Source: Phaeodactylum tricornutum CCAP 1055/1 (taxonomy: Eukaryota > Bacillariophyta > Bacillariophyceae > Surirellales > Neidiaceae). Taken from it: a stretch of DNA of 64,000 nt. Each line of letters starts with the position of its first letter. Positions within the stretch are counted from its first letter, which is position 1. The notes beneath the pieces are model-generated. The model worked only from the letters and a program-made list of their open reading frames with translations, ran no database searches and had not been told where the DNA came from. A program made the position numbers and the translations under genes. Positions 50,189 through 60,206 of this stretch are shown here, piece after piece. The DNA is taken from NCBI RefSeq assembly GCF_000150955.2, contig NC_011685.1, positions 1 through 64,000 on the forward strand, in the 5' to 3' direction.

Positions 50189-51883
50189 CTAAGTCTTCGG
50201 CTCAGGAGTACTCTCGAAAGATTGAATAGAGGGGCTTGCCTCCGTCGATAAAGCGTTCCAGGAAAAGATATCTTCGACAAGCTCCTTGGCAAGCGAATCA
50301 ACAACTGGTCGTCCTGCTTTGTTCATGTAAGTGCTCAGCCGAGAACGCGAAAAAGCAACAATCATATTGTGACCTGATGGCCAGTAAACTTTTTCATCAA
50401 ACAAGGGGGCAGTCACTGCGGCCGCAACGTCTCGGGACGATACAACACCTCTTTGCTTAAGTCGCTGCAGAGCCTGCTCTACCCGCATTTCTTCTTCTGT
50501 ATCTTCATTGATAGGAGCGTCATCGGACGTACAGCTCTCTTCAGAACTCCGGCCGTTGGGCTCATTGCTGCCTGCGGCAGCTGAATTGTTTCTCCATGTT
50601 GGTAGTGAGACTTTGGGTACGGAAATGTTGGGAATTTCTTTCCTGACATCAACAAATACTTTTTTCCAACCCAAGGCGTCCAATGACATTGACATACGTG
50701 CCAAATCGTCCGCATCATTTTGATCCATGTCGAGCATCTTGATCTCTGCAAGGTCACCTCGAAGTTGTCGAGGAGGCGTATGCAATGTGGCAACAACCAG
50801 CCCGTTGTCATCAACAACGATTGGATCGTCGTCACGTGTAGCTTCAGCAAAATGGTGGGGGTATGAGCTCGTATCCGATAAAAAGGCGGCAGTTTGTGCT
50901 GGGACGGGAAAGTCTGTTCCATATGCGTTGGCGTAAGCGATGCGCTTGCGAAAACGTTTCAGTGGCCCTAGGAACGACGGATCTGTCGCCATTTTCTTCA
51001 TAAGATCATTTAACCGGAACAAATCCCTACCTGTATCTCCCATGGCGTGCGCAACTCCGATCTCGGCTGTGCGGGGAATCGGTAAAAAAGTGTGACCAGC
51101 AATCCCCAAGTGCGGTGTAGCGGTTGTACAAAAGATGTTAAAGTAGATCCGATAGTGGTTGTCTAGGAGCCAAGATCCATCTACTTTTTCATCACAATGT
51201 CGAGTCAGTTTCGCAATAGCATAGCGTCCATAGATCCCCCCTAAACTATTTCCCAACACGGAAATGGTGATATCCTTGATCGGTCTGTCATCTTGTCGTA
51301 GTTTCATCTGCTCACGAATAGTTGTCAGCATTTCTTCTACCAAGCGCTCCCCTCCCTTCTCGACTCCATCAGTAGTTTTACGCTCGTTGCATGTGGCCGA
51401 GTGGACAACCATTTCTTGACGACCATTCGACCGGCGAACCTTGTCGGTCGTTGATCTAGGGTTACTGCTCTCATTGATCGGCTTGGTCTCCTCATCCGAC
51501 TCCATCATGCAGTTTGCTCCACGCATGCTTTCCCGAGTTTCTATAGTAGCCACTTGCTGCATGACGGACTGCAAGTAAGACAGATCCTTCGAAAAACCCC
51601 TGTGTCCGTGAAGCAAAAAGAGGAAATGTGTAACTTCAGCGTCGAGATCAACGTAGTCTTCGGATGCATCGTGAAATGGTGGAGCTAAATCTTCCCACCA
51701 CTGGATAGATCCACGTAGAGAGTTGTCTAAAGAAGAAGGCTTGGGTTTAGCGTTTGTTGATACCGTAGAAGCAGGTGGTGCTCGTGAGGATATGTATGCT
51801 CTGAATGCTTCAGCGTTTCGGTATAAACTAGAGACGGACGACGCAAGGAAAAGCAAAACAAAAGCGAGAATAATAGTTGTCAT
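50189..51883 (-). CDS. DUF676/ROG1-type serine lipase, membrane-anchored
   Basis: 564 residues from the ATG at 51883, chosen because it opens directly with a signal-anchor (TTIILAFVLLFLASSVSSLY). The frame stays open upstream with another ATG at 52324, so a longer form is possible. About residue 90 there is FLLHGHRGFSKDL, the oxyanion-region strand of alpha/beta hydrolases; about 210, SVLGNSLGGIYGRYAIAKL with nucleophile Ser213 in GNSLGG; then CTTATPHLGIAG; and near the C-terminus WPSGHNMIVAF with the probable catalytic His505. This is the DUF676 family (yeast ROG1, human FAM135), putative lipid esterases. Length and domain order are normal. Substrate unknown. Confidence 0.82.
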   Translation of the reverse strand: MTTIILAFVLLFLASSVSSLYRNAEAFRAYISSRAPPASTVSTNAKPKPSSLDNSLRGSIQWWEDLAPPFHDASEDYVDLDAEVTHFLFLLHGHRGFSKDLSYLQSVMQQVATIETRESMRGANCMMESDEETKPINESSNPRSTTDKVRRSNGRQEMVVHSATCNERKTTDGVEKGGERLVEEMLTTIREQMKLRQDDRPIKDITISVLGNSLGGIYGRYAIAKLTRHCDEKVDGSWLLDNHYRIYFNIFCTTATPHLGIAGHTFLPIPRTAEIGVAHAMGDTGRDLFRLNDLMKKMATDPSFLGPLKRFRKRIAYANAYGTDFPVPAQTAAFLSDTSSYPHHFAEATRDDDPIVVDDNGLVVATLHTPPRQLRGDLAEIKMLDMDQNDADDLARMSMSLDALGWKKVFVDVRKEIPNISVPKVSLPTWRNNSAAAGSNEPNGRSSEESCTSDDAPINEDTEEEMRVEQALQRLKQRGVVSSRDVAAAVTAPLFDEKVYWPSGHNMIVAFSRSRLSTYMNKAGRPVVDSLAKELVEDIFSWNALSTEASPSIQSFESTPEPKT

Positions 51884-52339
51884 GATTGAATCTTGTTGGA
51901 AGACTTGTAAGTTAGGAACATGCACGGTCATGAACCTTGTAATATTCATTACTACGCACGGGTCAAAAAGAACGTGATCAGTCCAGATGAAAATACGATT
52001 GCAACTTTTCAAAACGAAGCCCGGACGAGAGCCTCGAGTCGCAGCACTTTCGTTTCCCAATATCAATAAAGCTACAGGGATGGTGAGAGATAGGATATAA
52101 CGGACATCGACTACTCGATGTACAAGAATTGTGATGGTTGAATCGAATTCATGATAGCAGGTATATGAAAAGAGCATGAAAACCTTTGGTACAAGATGCC
52201 GTATTTTCCTATGGAAAACTCTAGCCCGGCACGGCAGGCCGTCCTCTGCACCTGTAGTGAAGCGAATGTCGAATGTCCATGTCGAAGTCGTAGGAGACGC
52301 CGACAGAGAAACCACGGCTATCATGTAAACAATATGCAA

Positions 52340-53009
52340 GAGTACCTTACTTATCGAACATGCTGGAGTTATTTGCTGTTGATTTAAGTATAATTTAATT
52401 GACGCAGTATATATAAATCAGTGCACATAAAGTTTGACGAAACCTCATAGTTCGAGTTTTGTTATGCATCACTGAATTTCCAGAACATGGCAAATCCTGT
52501 AACACCTATTTTTACACTTACATCGATAATTGGTTACAATCAAGCCTTGGCCCACAAGCACCAGCTAACATAAGTGGTCACAGCAATTTTAGTGGTTCGT
52601 GTCATACTCAAGCGACGAATCACCCAATTCTCGGAAGTAAACCGAACTCGATCACGGCGATGCAAGTCCTTTAATTCTCACGAGTCCATCGAACTCGATC
52701 ACGGCGATGCAAGTCCTTTTCTCAGGAGTCCATCGAGCTCGATAACAACGAAGCAGGTCGACGCCACGTGTTCCAGAAATTGGTTGCCTTCTGTCGACTA
52801 ATCGTTCTTTCGATCTCGAATGAATTCCTTTTGCTTTCCATACTTGTTGACGTCGTCGAGGGGAGTCTGTGAGAGCAGGCAGCGAGTCGTTACTCCTCGG
52901 ATTTGTTCATTCCCAGTCATCGAAGCAGTGGTCGTTTGACTCTCACCTTACAATTTGAGATCCTTGCGGTTTTCGAGAGAGTGAGACACGTCAAACGCAC
53001 TCAGCCAGT
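52340..53009. promoter_or_regulatory. Divergent promoter region, lipase / LHCX
   Basis: Contains a direct repeat: CGAACTCGATCACGGCGATG starts at 52643 and again at 52690, with a diverged third copy (CGAGCTCGATAACAACGAAG) at 52734, i.e. three units spaced 47 and 44 bases. It lies about 270-370 bp upstream of the LHCX start and could be a regulatory array. No gene in this stretch. Confidence 0.5.
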
Positions 53010-53733
53010 ATGAAATTGTTCACCATCTTCTTGCCCCTGGTTTTAGTGGGAACCGCCGCTGGCTTTGCCTCTGGCCCGTTCTCCAAGAAGGCTTCTCCGT
53101 CACCAGTAAGTTGTCTCACACCGAGACCGATCTCATGTCCACTTGACGAAAGCATTGTCTTATGATCATAATTTCTCATTTACTCTGCAGGAGGTATCAA
53201 TTGAAAGTATGCCTGGTATCGTGGCGCCCACTGGATTCTTTGATCCACTCCGCTTCGCTGAAAGGGCCCCGTCGAACACGCTTAAGCGCTACCGCGAGTG
53301 TGAACTAACGCATGGCCGCGTTGCTATGTTGGCAACGGTGGGTTTCCTCGCCGGCGAAGCGGTTCAAAATACGAACTTTCTATGGAACGCCCAAGTTTCG
53401 GGGCCTGCTATAACGCATATTCCACAGATTCCAGCAACTTTTTGGGTCTTGCTCACCCTGTTTATCGGTGTGGCCGAATTGTCACGTGCGCAAACTGCCA
53501 TGGTTCCCCCTAGTGACATTCCCGTGGGTAAGGCTGGCCGAATGCGTGAAGATTACAATCCTGGGGACATTGGATTCGACCCTCTCAATTTAATGCCCGA
53601 AAGTTCCGAGGAGTTCTATAGGTTGCAGACTAAAGAACTACAGAATGGGCGTTTGGCCATGCTGGGTGCTGCAGGTTTCTTGGCTCAAGAAGCAGTTAAT
53701 GGGAAGGGTATTTTGGAGAATTTGTTTGGCTAG
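53010..53733 (+). CDS. Lhcx4: LHCX-type fucoxanthin-chlorophyll a/c protein (2 exons), LHCX4-like
   Basis: Exons 53010-53105 and 53191-53733 (85-base GT-AG intron) give 212 residues. The bipartite plastid leader MKLFTIFLPLVLVGTAAGFA is exon 1. The mature protein has APTGFFDPLRFAERAPS, helix 1 LKRYRECELTHGRVAMLATV, helix 2 FWVLLTLFIGVAELSRAQ, DYNPGDIGFDPLNLMP and helix 3 TKELQNGRLAMLGAAGFLAQ, with the E-x2-H/N-x-R chlorophyll ligands of helices 1 and 3 intact. LHCX proteins sit in the thylakoid and set energy dissipation (qE). The stretch after helix 1 reads AVQNTNFLWNAQVSGPA, where LHCX1-3 as I recall them have acidic residues (VEG..FLFDA); the loss matches LHCX4, which does not support qE. 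The isoform name is from memory and moderately sure; the family call is firm. Confidence 0.85.
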
Positions 53734-54293
53734 GGCTCATTTCGTAAAAAAGATTGAAAACTTTGTGAAGGCAGAACAAGTAAAAAAGAGGCTGCTATAC
53801 AGTTAGTTAGCCCATCTATCATTCAACCAAGAGTTGCAATGGCATTTAATATAATATAAACATTTATATATCTTCGAATATGGGCATCCCACATACAGGG
53901 CTGCCACGAATTACATTTCACCTCCGAAAATCGTCGAACTTTCCTCCACAAGAGTCGTACTGTTGCGTAACGCTAAAGTATGTCGAAAATGATCATTTTT
54001 GAACGCCTTAAAATAAGTATATTGAAAGGCTTTGGGAGCGCCTGTCGTCGATTTTATACACTTACAGTTCATGATAAATCTGTGCCACAATCGCAACGTT
54101 AAAGGTTCCGTGGATAACAGCTACCTTATGTAGCGTCTGATTCATTAGTTTAAATATCATCATTGCAAATCAAGTATCTTCGACTGTATCAGACTCCCAA
54201 ATATAGGCATTTGCTAACTGCCGATGCTTCATCTGTATTGTAAACAAACAAAACATCTTCGACTTCATCGCACTCCCAAATATGGGCGTTAGC
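53734..54293. other. Intergenic between convergent LHCX and YGGT genes, with duplicated gene tail
   Basis: No gene. Positions 54175-54250 are a diverged tandem copy of 54256-54330, which spans the stop and last ~13 codons of the YGGT gene (shared CCCAAATAT.GGC and CATCTTCATTGTAAACAA-like sequence). The rest is AT-rich and probably 3' untranslated. Confidence 0.5.
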
Positions 54294-54797
54294 TCAGATT
54301 CCGTACTTCATCTTCATTGTAAACAAGCCTTGCTGTCCCAAAAGAATTTCGTGAACAAAGGTAAAGAGTCCCAACCACGCAACCGGCGTGATATCGACCC
54401 CAAAGGCTGGTGGTATAACTCCTTTGACAGCTCGAAGCAGCGGTTCCGTAGGTATAACCAAAAAAATCCACGGCGCTTCCTTGAGATTGGCTGTAGGGTA
54501 CCAACTAAGGACGACCCTTGACAACATGGCCAGAGACATAAAGTTCAAAAAGACGTCGAGGGCAGTAGCAGCAGGTTGAACCCACGCTTCCGTCTCTGCA
54601 AGCTGCATGGAAGATGATACAATCGCTTCAACCATCGATGAAGCGTCGATCATGTGCCGTTCTATCGACGAGGTCGGCGTAGGTCGTCCAAATGTGAGCG
54701 AACACGGACTCCGAGGCAACGGTAGTGCAGGGGCAAACCCCGTCGTGGGACTCCAGCACAAAGCCAATGCCAGAGAAATCAGAGATAAAACGTTCAT
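54294..54797 (-). CDS. YGGT-family (YlmG/Ycf19-like) plastid membrane protein
   Basis: 167 residues from the ATG at 54797; a further in-frame ATG upstream would add 37 residues that look non-coding. The leader MNVLSLISLALALCWSPTTG is followed by FAPALP, the diatom plastid cleavage motif with Phe. The mature part has two membrane helices and the YGGT signature: LSRVVLSWYPTANLKEAPWI, FLVIPTEPLLRAVKGVIPPA, FGVDITPVAWLGLFTFVHEI. Relatives in plastids (YlmG, CCB3, Ycf19) act in thylakoid organisation, nucleoid distribution or cytochrome b6 heme attachment. Which of these applies is not determinable from sequence. Divergent with the LHCR gene. Confidence 0.85.
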   Translation of the reverse strand: MNVLSLISLALALCWSPTTGFAPALPLPRSPCSLTFGRPTPTSSIERHMIDASSMVEAIVSSSMQLAETEAWVQPAATALDVFLNFMSLAMLSRVVLSWYPTANLKEAPWIFLVIPTEPLLRAVKGVIPPAFGVDITPVAWLGLFTFVHEILLGQQGLFTMKMKYGI

Positions 54798-55655
54798 TTG
54801 GTGTCGGGGATGCTGCAGTTGCAATAGAGTGTGGTGCAGCCGGGCTCTGTAGCCGTTTGATGGTTGGAATCGATTTGACAGTGAGGCAGGTACGGATATT
54901 CCAGTCACTGTCCGTGCGTGTTTCCGATAATCGATTGTTTTATGTTGTTTCCGGGTTTAGAAGCCCGTCACTATGGTTCGATCGTGAGGAGCACGCAATA
55001 TTGGCGTAAACGCCTTGCATTCAACAGGTATTATAAAACAGAACGATTAACAGTAACCTCTGTGCAAAACGGTTTGCTTTGTCCTCACGATGGTAAGCTA
55101 GAAGCCAGCAACGTTCGTAAACGACAAGGTCAAGGATGAAGCACACTTAGTTCCGCTTAAACTATTCGTTGAAAGCGTCGGCGATGCGCAAGGATTCGGA
55201 CTCGTAAGTCCTTTGGCCTCACAGTAAGCCGCATCGGCGAATGTTTATATGTTCTTCGAAAGTCGTGGATCTTCGTCGACTTGCAGCAAGCAGCCATGCC
55301 CATCGGGAGTTCATGACATGGACATTTATCGATTTACAGTTAATGAGTTTGTTCCGATTCGGCTGGAAACGATTCGTTAATGTAAGTGAATGAAACGGAC
55401 GATGACACGTTGACGGTCCAGTACCGATCGAGTTCGATCAGAAAAAGCCAGCTTTTTCAGAACGGCGACGGAGATCCCTGAAAATCCAAGACCGTCTAGA
55501 CAGGTCCATCGCATGGCACCGGTCCAGACGGATCCATCGCATGGTACTGCTCTAGATGGATCTTATTTTGATAGATTACTATTTTGGTCATAACTTACAG
55601 GACATCGCATAACGTAACCCAAAACAACACAAAAACAACTTCACAGTTAGATACA
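54798..55655. promoter_or_regulatory. Divergent promoter region, YGGT / LHCR
   Basis: About 860 bp without a supported gene. Just upstream of the LHCR start two 28-bp direct repeats occur: GGTCCATCGCATGGCACCGG at 55503 and GATCCATCGCATGGTACTGC at 55531. A hairpin AAAAAGCCAGCTTTTTC lies at 55442-55458. Confidence 0.45.
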
Positions 55656-56438
55656 ATGAAGTACAGGACATCCATTCTTTTCTCGGCGTTGGCTACTTCC
55701 GCAACAGCTTTTGCACCAACGCAAAGCATTACCAGAACGCTCACTCAAACGAATATGGCCGATTTCAACAAGGACGATTTCTTGTCGTTCAAGGAAAAAG
55801 ACAAATCCGGAAACCTCCCAAACGATCGATCTGAAGCCATACCCTTCCAAAAGCGCCCCCATGCTTTGGACGGAACGTTCGCAGGCGATGTTGGATTTGA
55901 TCCCATTGGTTTTGCGTCGAGCAAGGAAGATCTCTGGAAGTACCGAGAAGCCGAAGTTAAGCATGGACGTCTCGCCATGCTAGCTTCTGCGGGATGGATC
56001 TTTGCTGAGCGCTTTGATCGCCCTTTGGCGCAACTATTTTCAATGGAACCTGTCTTGGACGCCTCAAACCGCAACCCAGCCCTCCTGAACGGCGGTCTTG
56101 GTAAGGTCAGCCCTGTTTACTGGGTTTCGTGCTTGGTTGCCGCCGCGGCCATTGACCTGAACGGGATCGAAAAATCACGGAACGATCCAAACTACTTTCC
56201 TGGGAATTTGGGATGGGATCCACTTGGGCTGTATCCTTCCGATCCTTCGGGACAGCGCCGCATGCTGCTTGCCGAAATCAAGCATGGCCGTCTTGCCATG
56301 ATTGCCATTACAGCATTTGCCTTTCAAGAGTTTGTTCAGCAGTATGCTGTGATAAACCAGACTCCAATCTTCTTCCAACCAGCGCAGGATGTTGTGGATA
56401 CATACGGCGCCTCAGGCACCTTGACACCGACCTATTAA
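55656..56438 (+). CDS. LHCR-type light-harvesting chlorophyll protein
   Basis: 260 residues, no intron, from the ATG at 55656. The leader MKYRTSILFSALATSATAFA with FAPTQS at the cleavage site is a clear plastid signal. The mature N-terminus SEAIPFQKRPHALDGTFAGD then VGFDPIGFASSKED is typical of the red-lineage LHCR group that serves photosystem I. Helix 1 LWKYREAEVKHGRLAMLASA and helix 3 LLAEIKHGRLAMIAITAFAF carry the paired Glu/His-Arg chlorophyll ligands; the middle helix is PVYWVSCLVAAAAIDLNGIE; FPGNLGWDPLGLYP precedes helix 3. Length is normal for the family. The exact LHCR number cannot be given. Confidence 0.88.
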   Translation: MKYRTSILFSALATSATAFAPTQSITRTLTQTNMADFNKDDFLSFKEKDKSGNLPNDRSEAIPFQKRPHALDGTFAGDVGFDPIGFASSKEDLWKYREAEVKHGRLAMLASAGWIFAERFDRPLAQLFSMEPVLDASNRNPALLNGGLGKVSPVYWVSCLVAAAAIDLNGIEKSRNDPNYFPGNLGWDPLGLYPSDPSGQRRMLLAEIKHGRLAMIAITAFAFQEFVQQYAVINQTPIFFQPAQDVVDTYGASGTLTPTY

Positions 56439-56740
56439 GTGTAATCCACCTTTGCTGCTCCTACCTCCACGAAACATAATTAAAGCATAAGGCTAACGTA
56501 TATTGATTACATGTTTTTGAAAAAATAACCAGTCGTCTTTCCACAAATTTAGAACTCACAGCCAGTCCTTGTTGGAATTACATTAGTGTTCTTCCACCGG
56601 TCTGTTTACAACAACTGTCTCAAAGTTGCTTAAATCAAGCAATCATCACATTTAAAGTTCACATCCTGAGACCGTGGTCTGATGTGGAACGCATATTCAA
56701 TTAGTAATGGTATTGTTAGCATTGTATTTGGCTATCATGC
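56439..56740. other. Short spacer between convergent LHCR and KRE6 genes
   Basis: About 300 bp, probably 3' untranslated sequence of both genes. Nothing else seen. Confidence 0.4.
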
Positions 56741-59047
56741 TCATATGCTGGTACCGGTAATGATGGTGACGTTGGAGTCATTGCTTGTTGTGACAAAAGT
56801 GGGACGTTTGAACTGTCTCGACACCGACTTTCGTTTCCTTGCTTTCTTTTCGTCTACAACTTTGGAGACCAAAATAGAAAGCAGCATAACAATCATGCTG
56901 GCGATTGCCGTCAGCATGAACGTTGGGGCTTCAAAATTGGCAATCCGATTGAAAGGCGATACGTCTGTCCTTATTTTGTGCGCACTTGGGAAAGTATCTA
57001 TGCGATCCAACGATAAGCACATTGGCCCCGTAAAGCCCACTCTACACCGACAAACTTTCCCCGTCCATGACTTGCTTGAGAAGAATGTGTTCGTCTGCGA
57101 GGCACACTGGCCTTGACTTATGACAAGATCAACCGTCTCTCGCGATTCCGTCGAAAAAAGTTTCCGCTCACTGTCAGTTCCCAGCATGTCGTATACGGCC
57201 GTTAAATTCGTTAAAGACACGTTTCCGCCACAATCCGAATCGTCTCGGCAAACGCCACCGCCTCGTTGCAATGGTTGTAAAGAATGCGCTTTGTCCTTAT
57301 ATGAAAAAGGCTCGTTCCTCATGTATCGATACTCGTGGCCTGTGATCCATTCTCTTGTAGGATAATCCGGTGGATCGCAACCCAAGGTATGCTTGCCGCC
57401 AACGTGTGCCGAAGTGTTGAAGGATTGGTATACACGGACAGAGTCAATCAACATGGCAACCGTTCGCGAGTCAAGCATTTGGCAAAAGCCAGGATAGAAG
57501 TTACAAGAGCAAGTCGGATCGTTGCAGTCAAAACATTTCGGACACCAGTCGGGCGGATCGTAAGGAAATCCCCAGGTACTGGATATGGCTGTATTGAAAA
57601 TAAGATATGTTGGTTCATTCGGAATCTGCGACCCCATCAAATCGCTCAAGGATTTATCCTTGAGTGAAAATACGTGTGTCCACTCCTGTCCTTCACCATC
57701 ACCTTCCATGTACGTCGTCTCATTCATGCGATAGCCTTTAGTGTACCAATCCAGTCGTCCTCCTTTACCTGGTTGCCACTCAATCCGAAAGGTATGGGGT
57801 CTCTTAAAGTGCGCCGGTGTTAACTGATGGGCCGCTCCAACCGCATCGGCTTGAAACGCTTCATGCTTTCCGCGAGTCACGGGTTCGCCAGGTTTGGTTT
57901 CTCCAAGATACGTGCCATAAAAAAAGGGATTGATTGAAGTATTGCCGTGCATTTCCAAATCTTTGTACCAAACATTTGCCAAAAACTCTGTATGCCCATT
58001 GTCGGAGAAAGTATTTTTCCGAAGAGGAAGCGATCCACTCTGAGGTCGATTTTTTGGTACACCGGGCGCAACCTAAAAAAGCGAACATTACCACATGTGA
58101 GCCCGACTACCACTCATCAAAGCCAAAGGACCGGGACAAGCCATAAAGAAACAACATCAGTTTATCAGTCAACGTACCTGTAACGTCATATCTCCATAGG
58201 GCAACGTAATGGGTGGTTCGGTGGACGGCAACGGCCCGTTGGAATCACCGGTCATAACTTCAATGATATCAATTTCGGTGGCACCTCGCCCTTGAAACGG
58301 ATGCATTCCGTAGTGATTTTCGCGATTGCAAGCCGAAATGGCTTGGGCATCCTGCATTTCACGATCACATGTATCGAAACTCCACGGCCAAATATTGTTG
58401 GTGGAGGCCTCGTACGTAGCTCGTCCAAGATTACCCAGCATCCAAACGGCTGGCCACAATCCCCCAATGAATGGTTCGCCAGGAAAAACAACGTCCACCT
58501 CCACTATTCCACCGGTGAAGCAAAATTTGTTCCACGATTGGACCATACCTGAAGTAAAGTTCGTCCTTTCCGTTTTCCAGTGCTTGTTGACGTGGTCGTA
58601 CCGAGTCCAAGAAGTGGTTTCCAGATAGGTGGCAATTTTTAAAAAGCCATTTTCTGTACTAACGGCGGAGCTATTGTAGAACTGCAGGGATCCACCTCCA
58701 GCGCTTGAAGCGTCATCGTCGCTTCTATCTAGGGCCGTCCACATCGGATCGTGTCCATCTTTAAATGTTCGATTTTCTACGTTAAACTCGTCTGACATGA
58801 CCTGTTGTGCACGCAGCCACAAAGTAGTTTACGAAGTCTGGTGTGAGATTTTAGCTTGCAATTGCATTTCTGTACATAGCGATAGAAAAAGACGCACCAA
58901 ATGGTAAGTTGAGCCATCAACCAAAGACTTGGTGGTCCTTTTCTTCAATGGTGTTTCAATATCGATCCAAGAGTTGTTGCCGTTTGCTCCTGGAAAGAAC
59001 ACCATTCCTATCCCCATAAAGAACGACAACCGCCTTTTTGCGTCCAT
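56741..59047 (-). CDS. KRE6/SKN1-type beta-1,6-glucan transglycosylase (GH16), 3 exons
   Basis: Exons 59047-58898, 58801-58178 and 58072-56741 with two GT-AG introns (96 and 105 bases) join to 701 residues. A signal peptide (MDAKRRLSFFMGIGMVFFPG) is followed by the family start YHLVMSDEFNVENRTF. Core motifs: SWNKFCFTGGIVEVDVVFPG, GGLWPAVWMLGNLGRATY, the GH16 catalytic ATEIDIIE (residues ~224-231, two Glu and one Asp), and later FRIEWQPG, YLIFNTAISSTWG and VRVYQ. A Cys-rich EGF-like piece (CRCRVGFTGPMC) and a C-terminal membrane helix (FMLTAIASMIVMLLSILVSK) close the protein; yeast KRE6 instead has its anchor at the N-terminus. In P. tricornutum such proteins (TGS) are linked to beta-1,6 branching of chrysolaminarin at the vacuole. 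Which TGS this is cannot be told. Confidence 0.9.
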
Positions 59048-60206
59048 GACTGAAGAATTCGACAAGGAGTCGATAAAGTGCGACCCGCTAAGTCTCGAAT
59101 ATAACAAAGGACAGAGACTCAGTAGTATACTGCTGGTTGGCTTTTCGTTTGACTGTGAGTTCCACGATTTGGCCAACGAGAACTGAATCGTGAAAGCCAG
59201 CTAGTACAAGGATATGAGAAGTTTCAGCGCGTTCTTAATGCTTGCTAGTTCAGCAACTACTCACTACGAAGAGATTTGAGGCCAGAAGATGATGGAAACC
59301 GATATCGTGCTACCTTTGATACAGAGGCTACTTTTTGGTGTCGACAAGATGATTGATCGTCGCTAGAATAGGATTTGGTGGAAATCGTCTCTCCGTCTCT
59401 CTCACAATACGTACGTGATGATGAAAAGTACAGCCGCCTTTTTCATTGTGTATCTTTCGATGAATCTCTTTGGATGACTGACTGACTGTGATACTGAGTG
59501 TTTGTTCACCGTCGCGGACAGGAGAAAGGGAATAGAATTTCCGGTTATGACGGTATCTATATATGCACTGATTGTACTGTTGAAAAGGTTGCTGAGGTAT
59601 TTCTGGGATCTCCGACCCTTGTCTAGAGATACCTAGATGAGTCCTCAAAAATGCATAAATAACCCGGAAACTAAAGTGAAATTAAACTGGTACTATGTCT
59701 TCAATGTCTCCGTTCTCCATGGAAACGGCTTTGTTAGCCGCACCAACCACATCCTCTACATTTTTTTCTCTCCGCTTTCTTCCGCGTAATTTTTGGGAGG
59801 TATACCTTCGTCAAATCCCGCCTCGGAAGTGATTAATAATCACCTTCCTCCTTTTCCAGTACCTCCTCACTGCCTCCTCCTCTGGAATGTCTTCCTTGAA
59901 CTGTCAATAATATTCATATTCACATTGCGCAGCCTCTGCCCCTTTGCTAACACTTCCTTAACAACAAGAGCTTGAACATATTCATGGCGTCTGGAAATCA
60001 TTAACGGATCTGGGGTAATGTTGTTTTGTTGGCCCCGATTGTAACCCAGGTCTTCCAAATATTGACGTACATTGCGAGAGGCTGTCTGAAACTCTTTCTT
60101 TACAAAGACTCCTGTCTGTGGATCCATTGGAATGCATAGTATGCCTTTTTAACAAAGAAATCCAGGACTTAACGTCCCGTTACTCGCTTCTGTTGTTTCT
60201 ATTCCC
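59048..60206. other. Intergenic between the KRE6 gene and element D
   Basis: About 1.16 kb. Apart from a possible transposase fragment at 59867-60127, no gene, RNA or repeat was recognised. The left end should hold the KRE6-type promoter. Confidence 0.4.
59867..60127 (-). pseudogene. Possible DNA-transposase fragment (DDE type)
   Basis: The minus strand reads DPQTGVFVKKEFQTASRNVR, then ITPDPLMISRRHEYVQALVV, KEVLAKGQRLRNVNMNIIDS. The pattern 'R..YV.al......p...rlr.VymDeSyi' is common just before the first catalytic Asp of Tc1/mariner-like transposases in stramenopiles. No other transposase part or inverted repeats were found. Weak call; a host gene fragment is the alternative. Confidence 0.25.
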
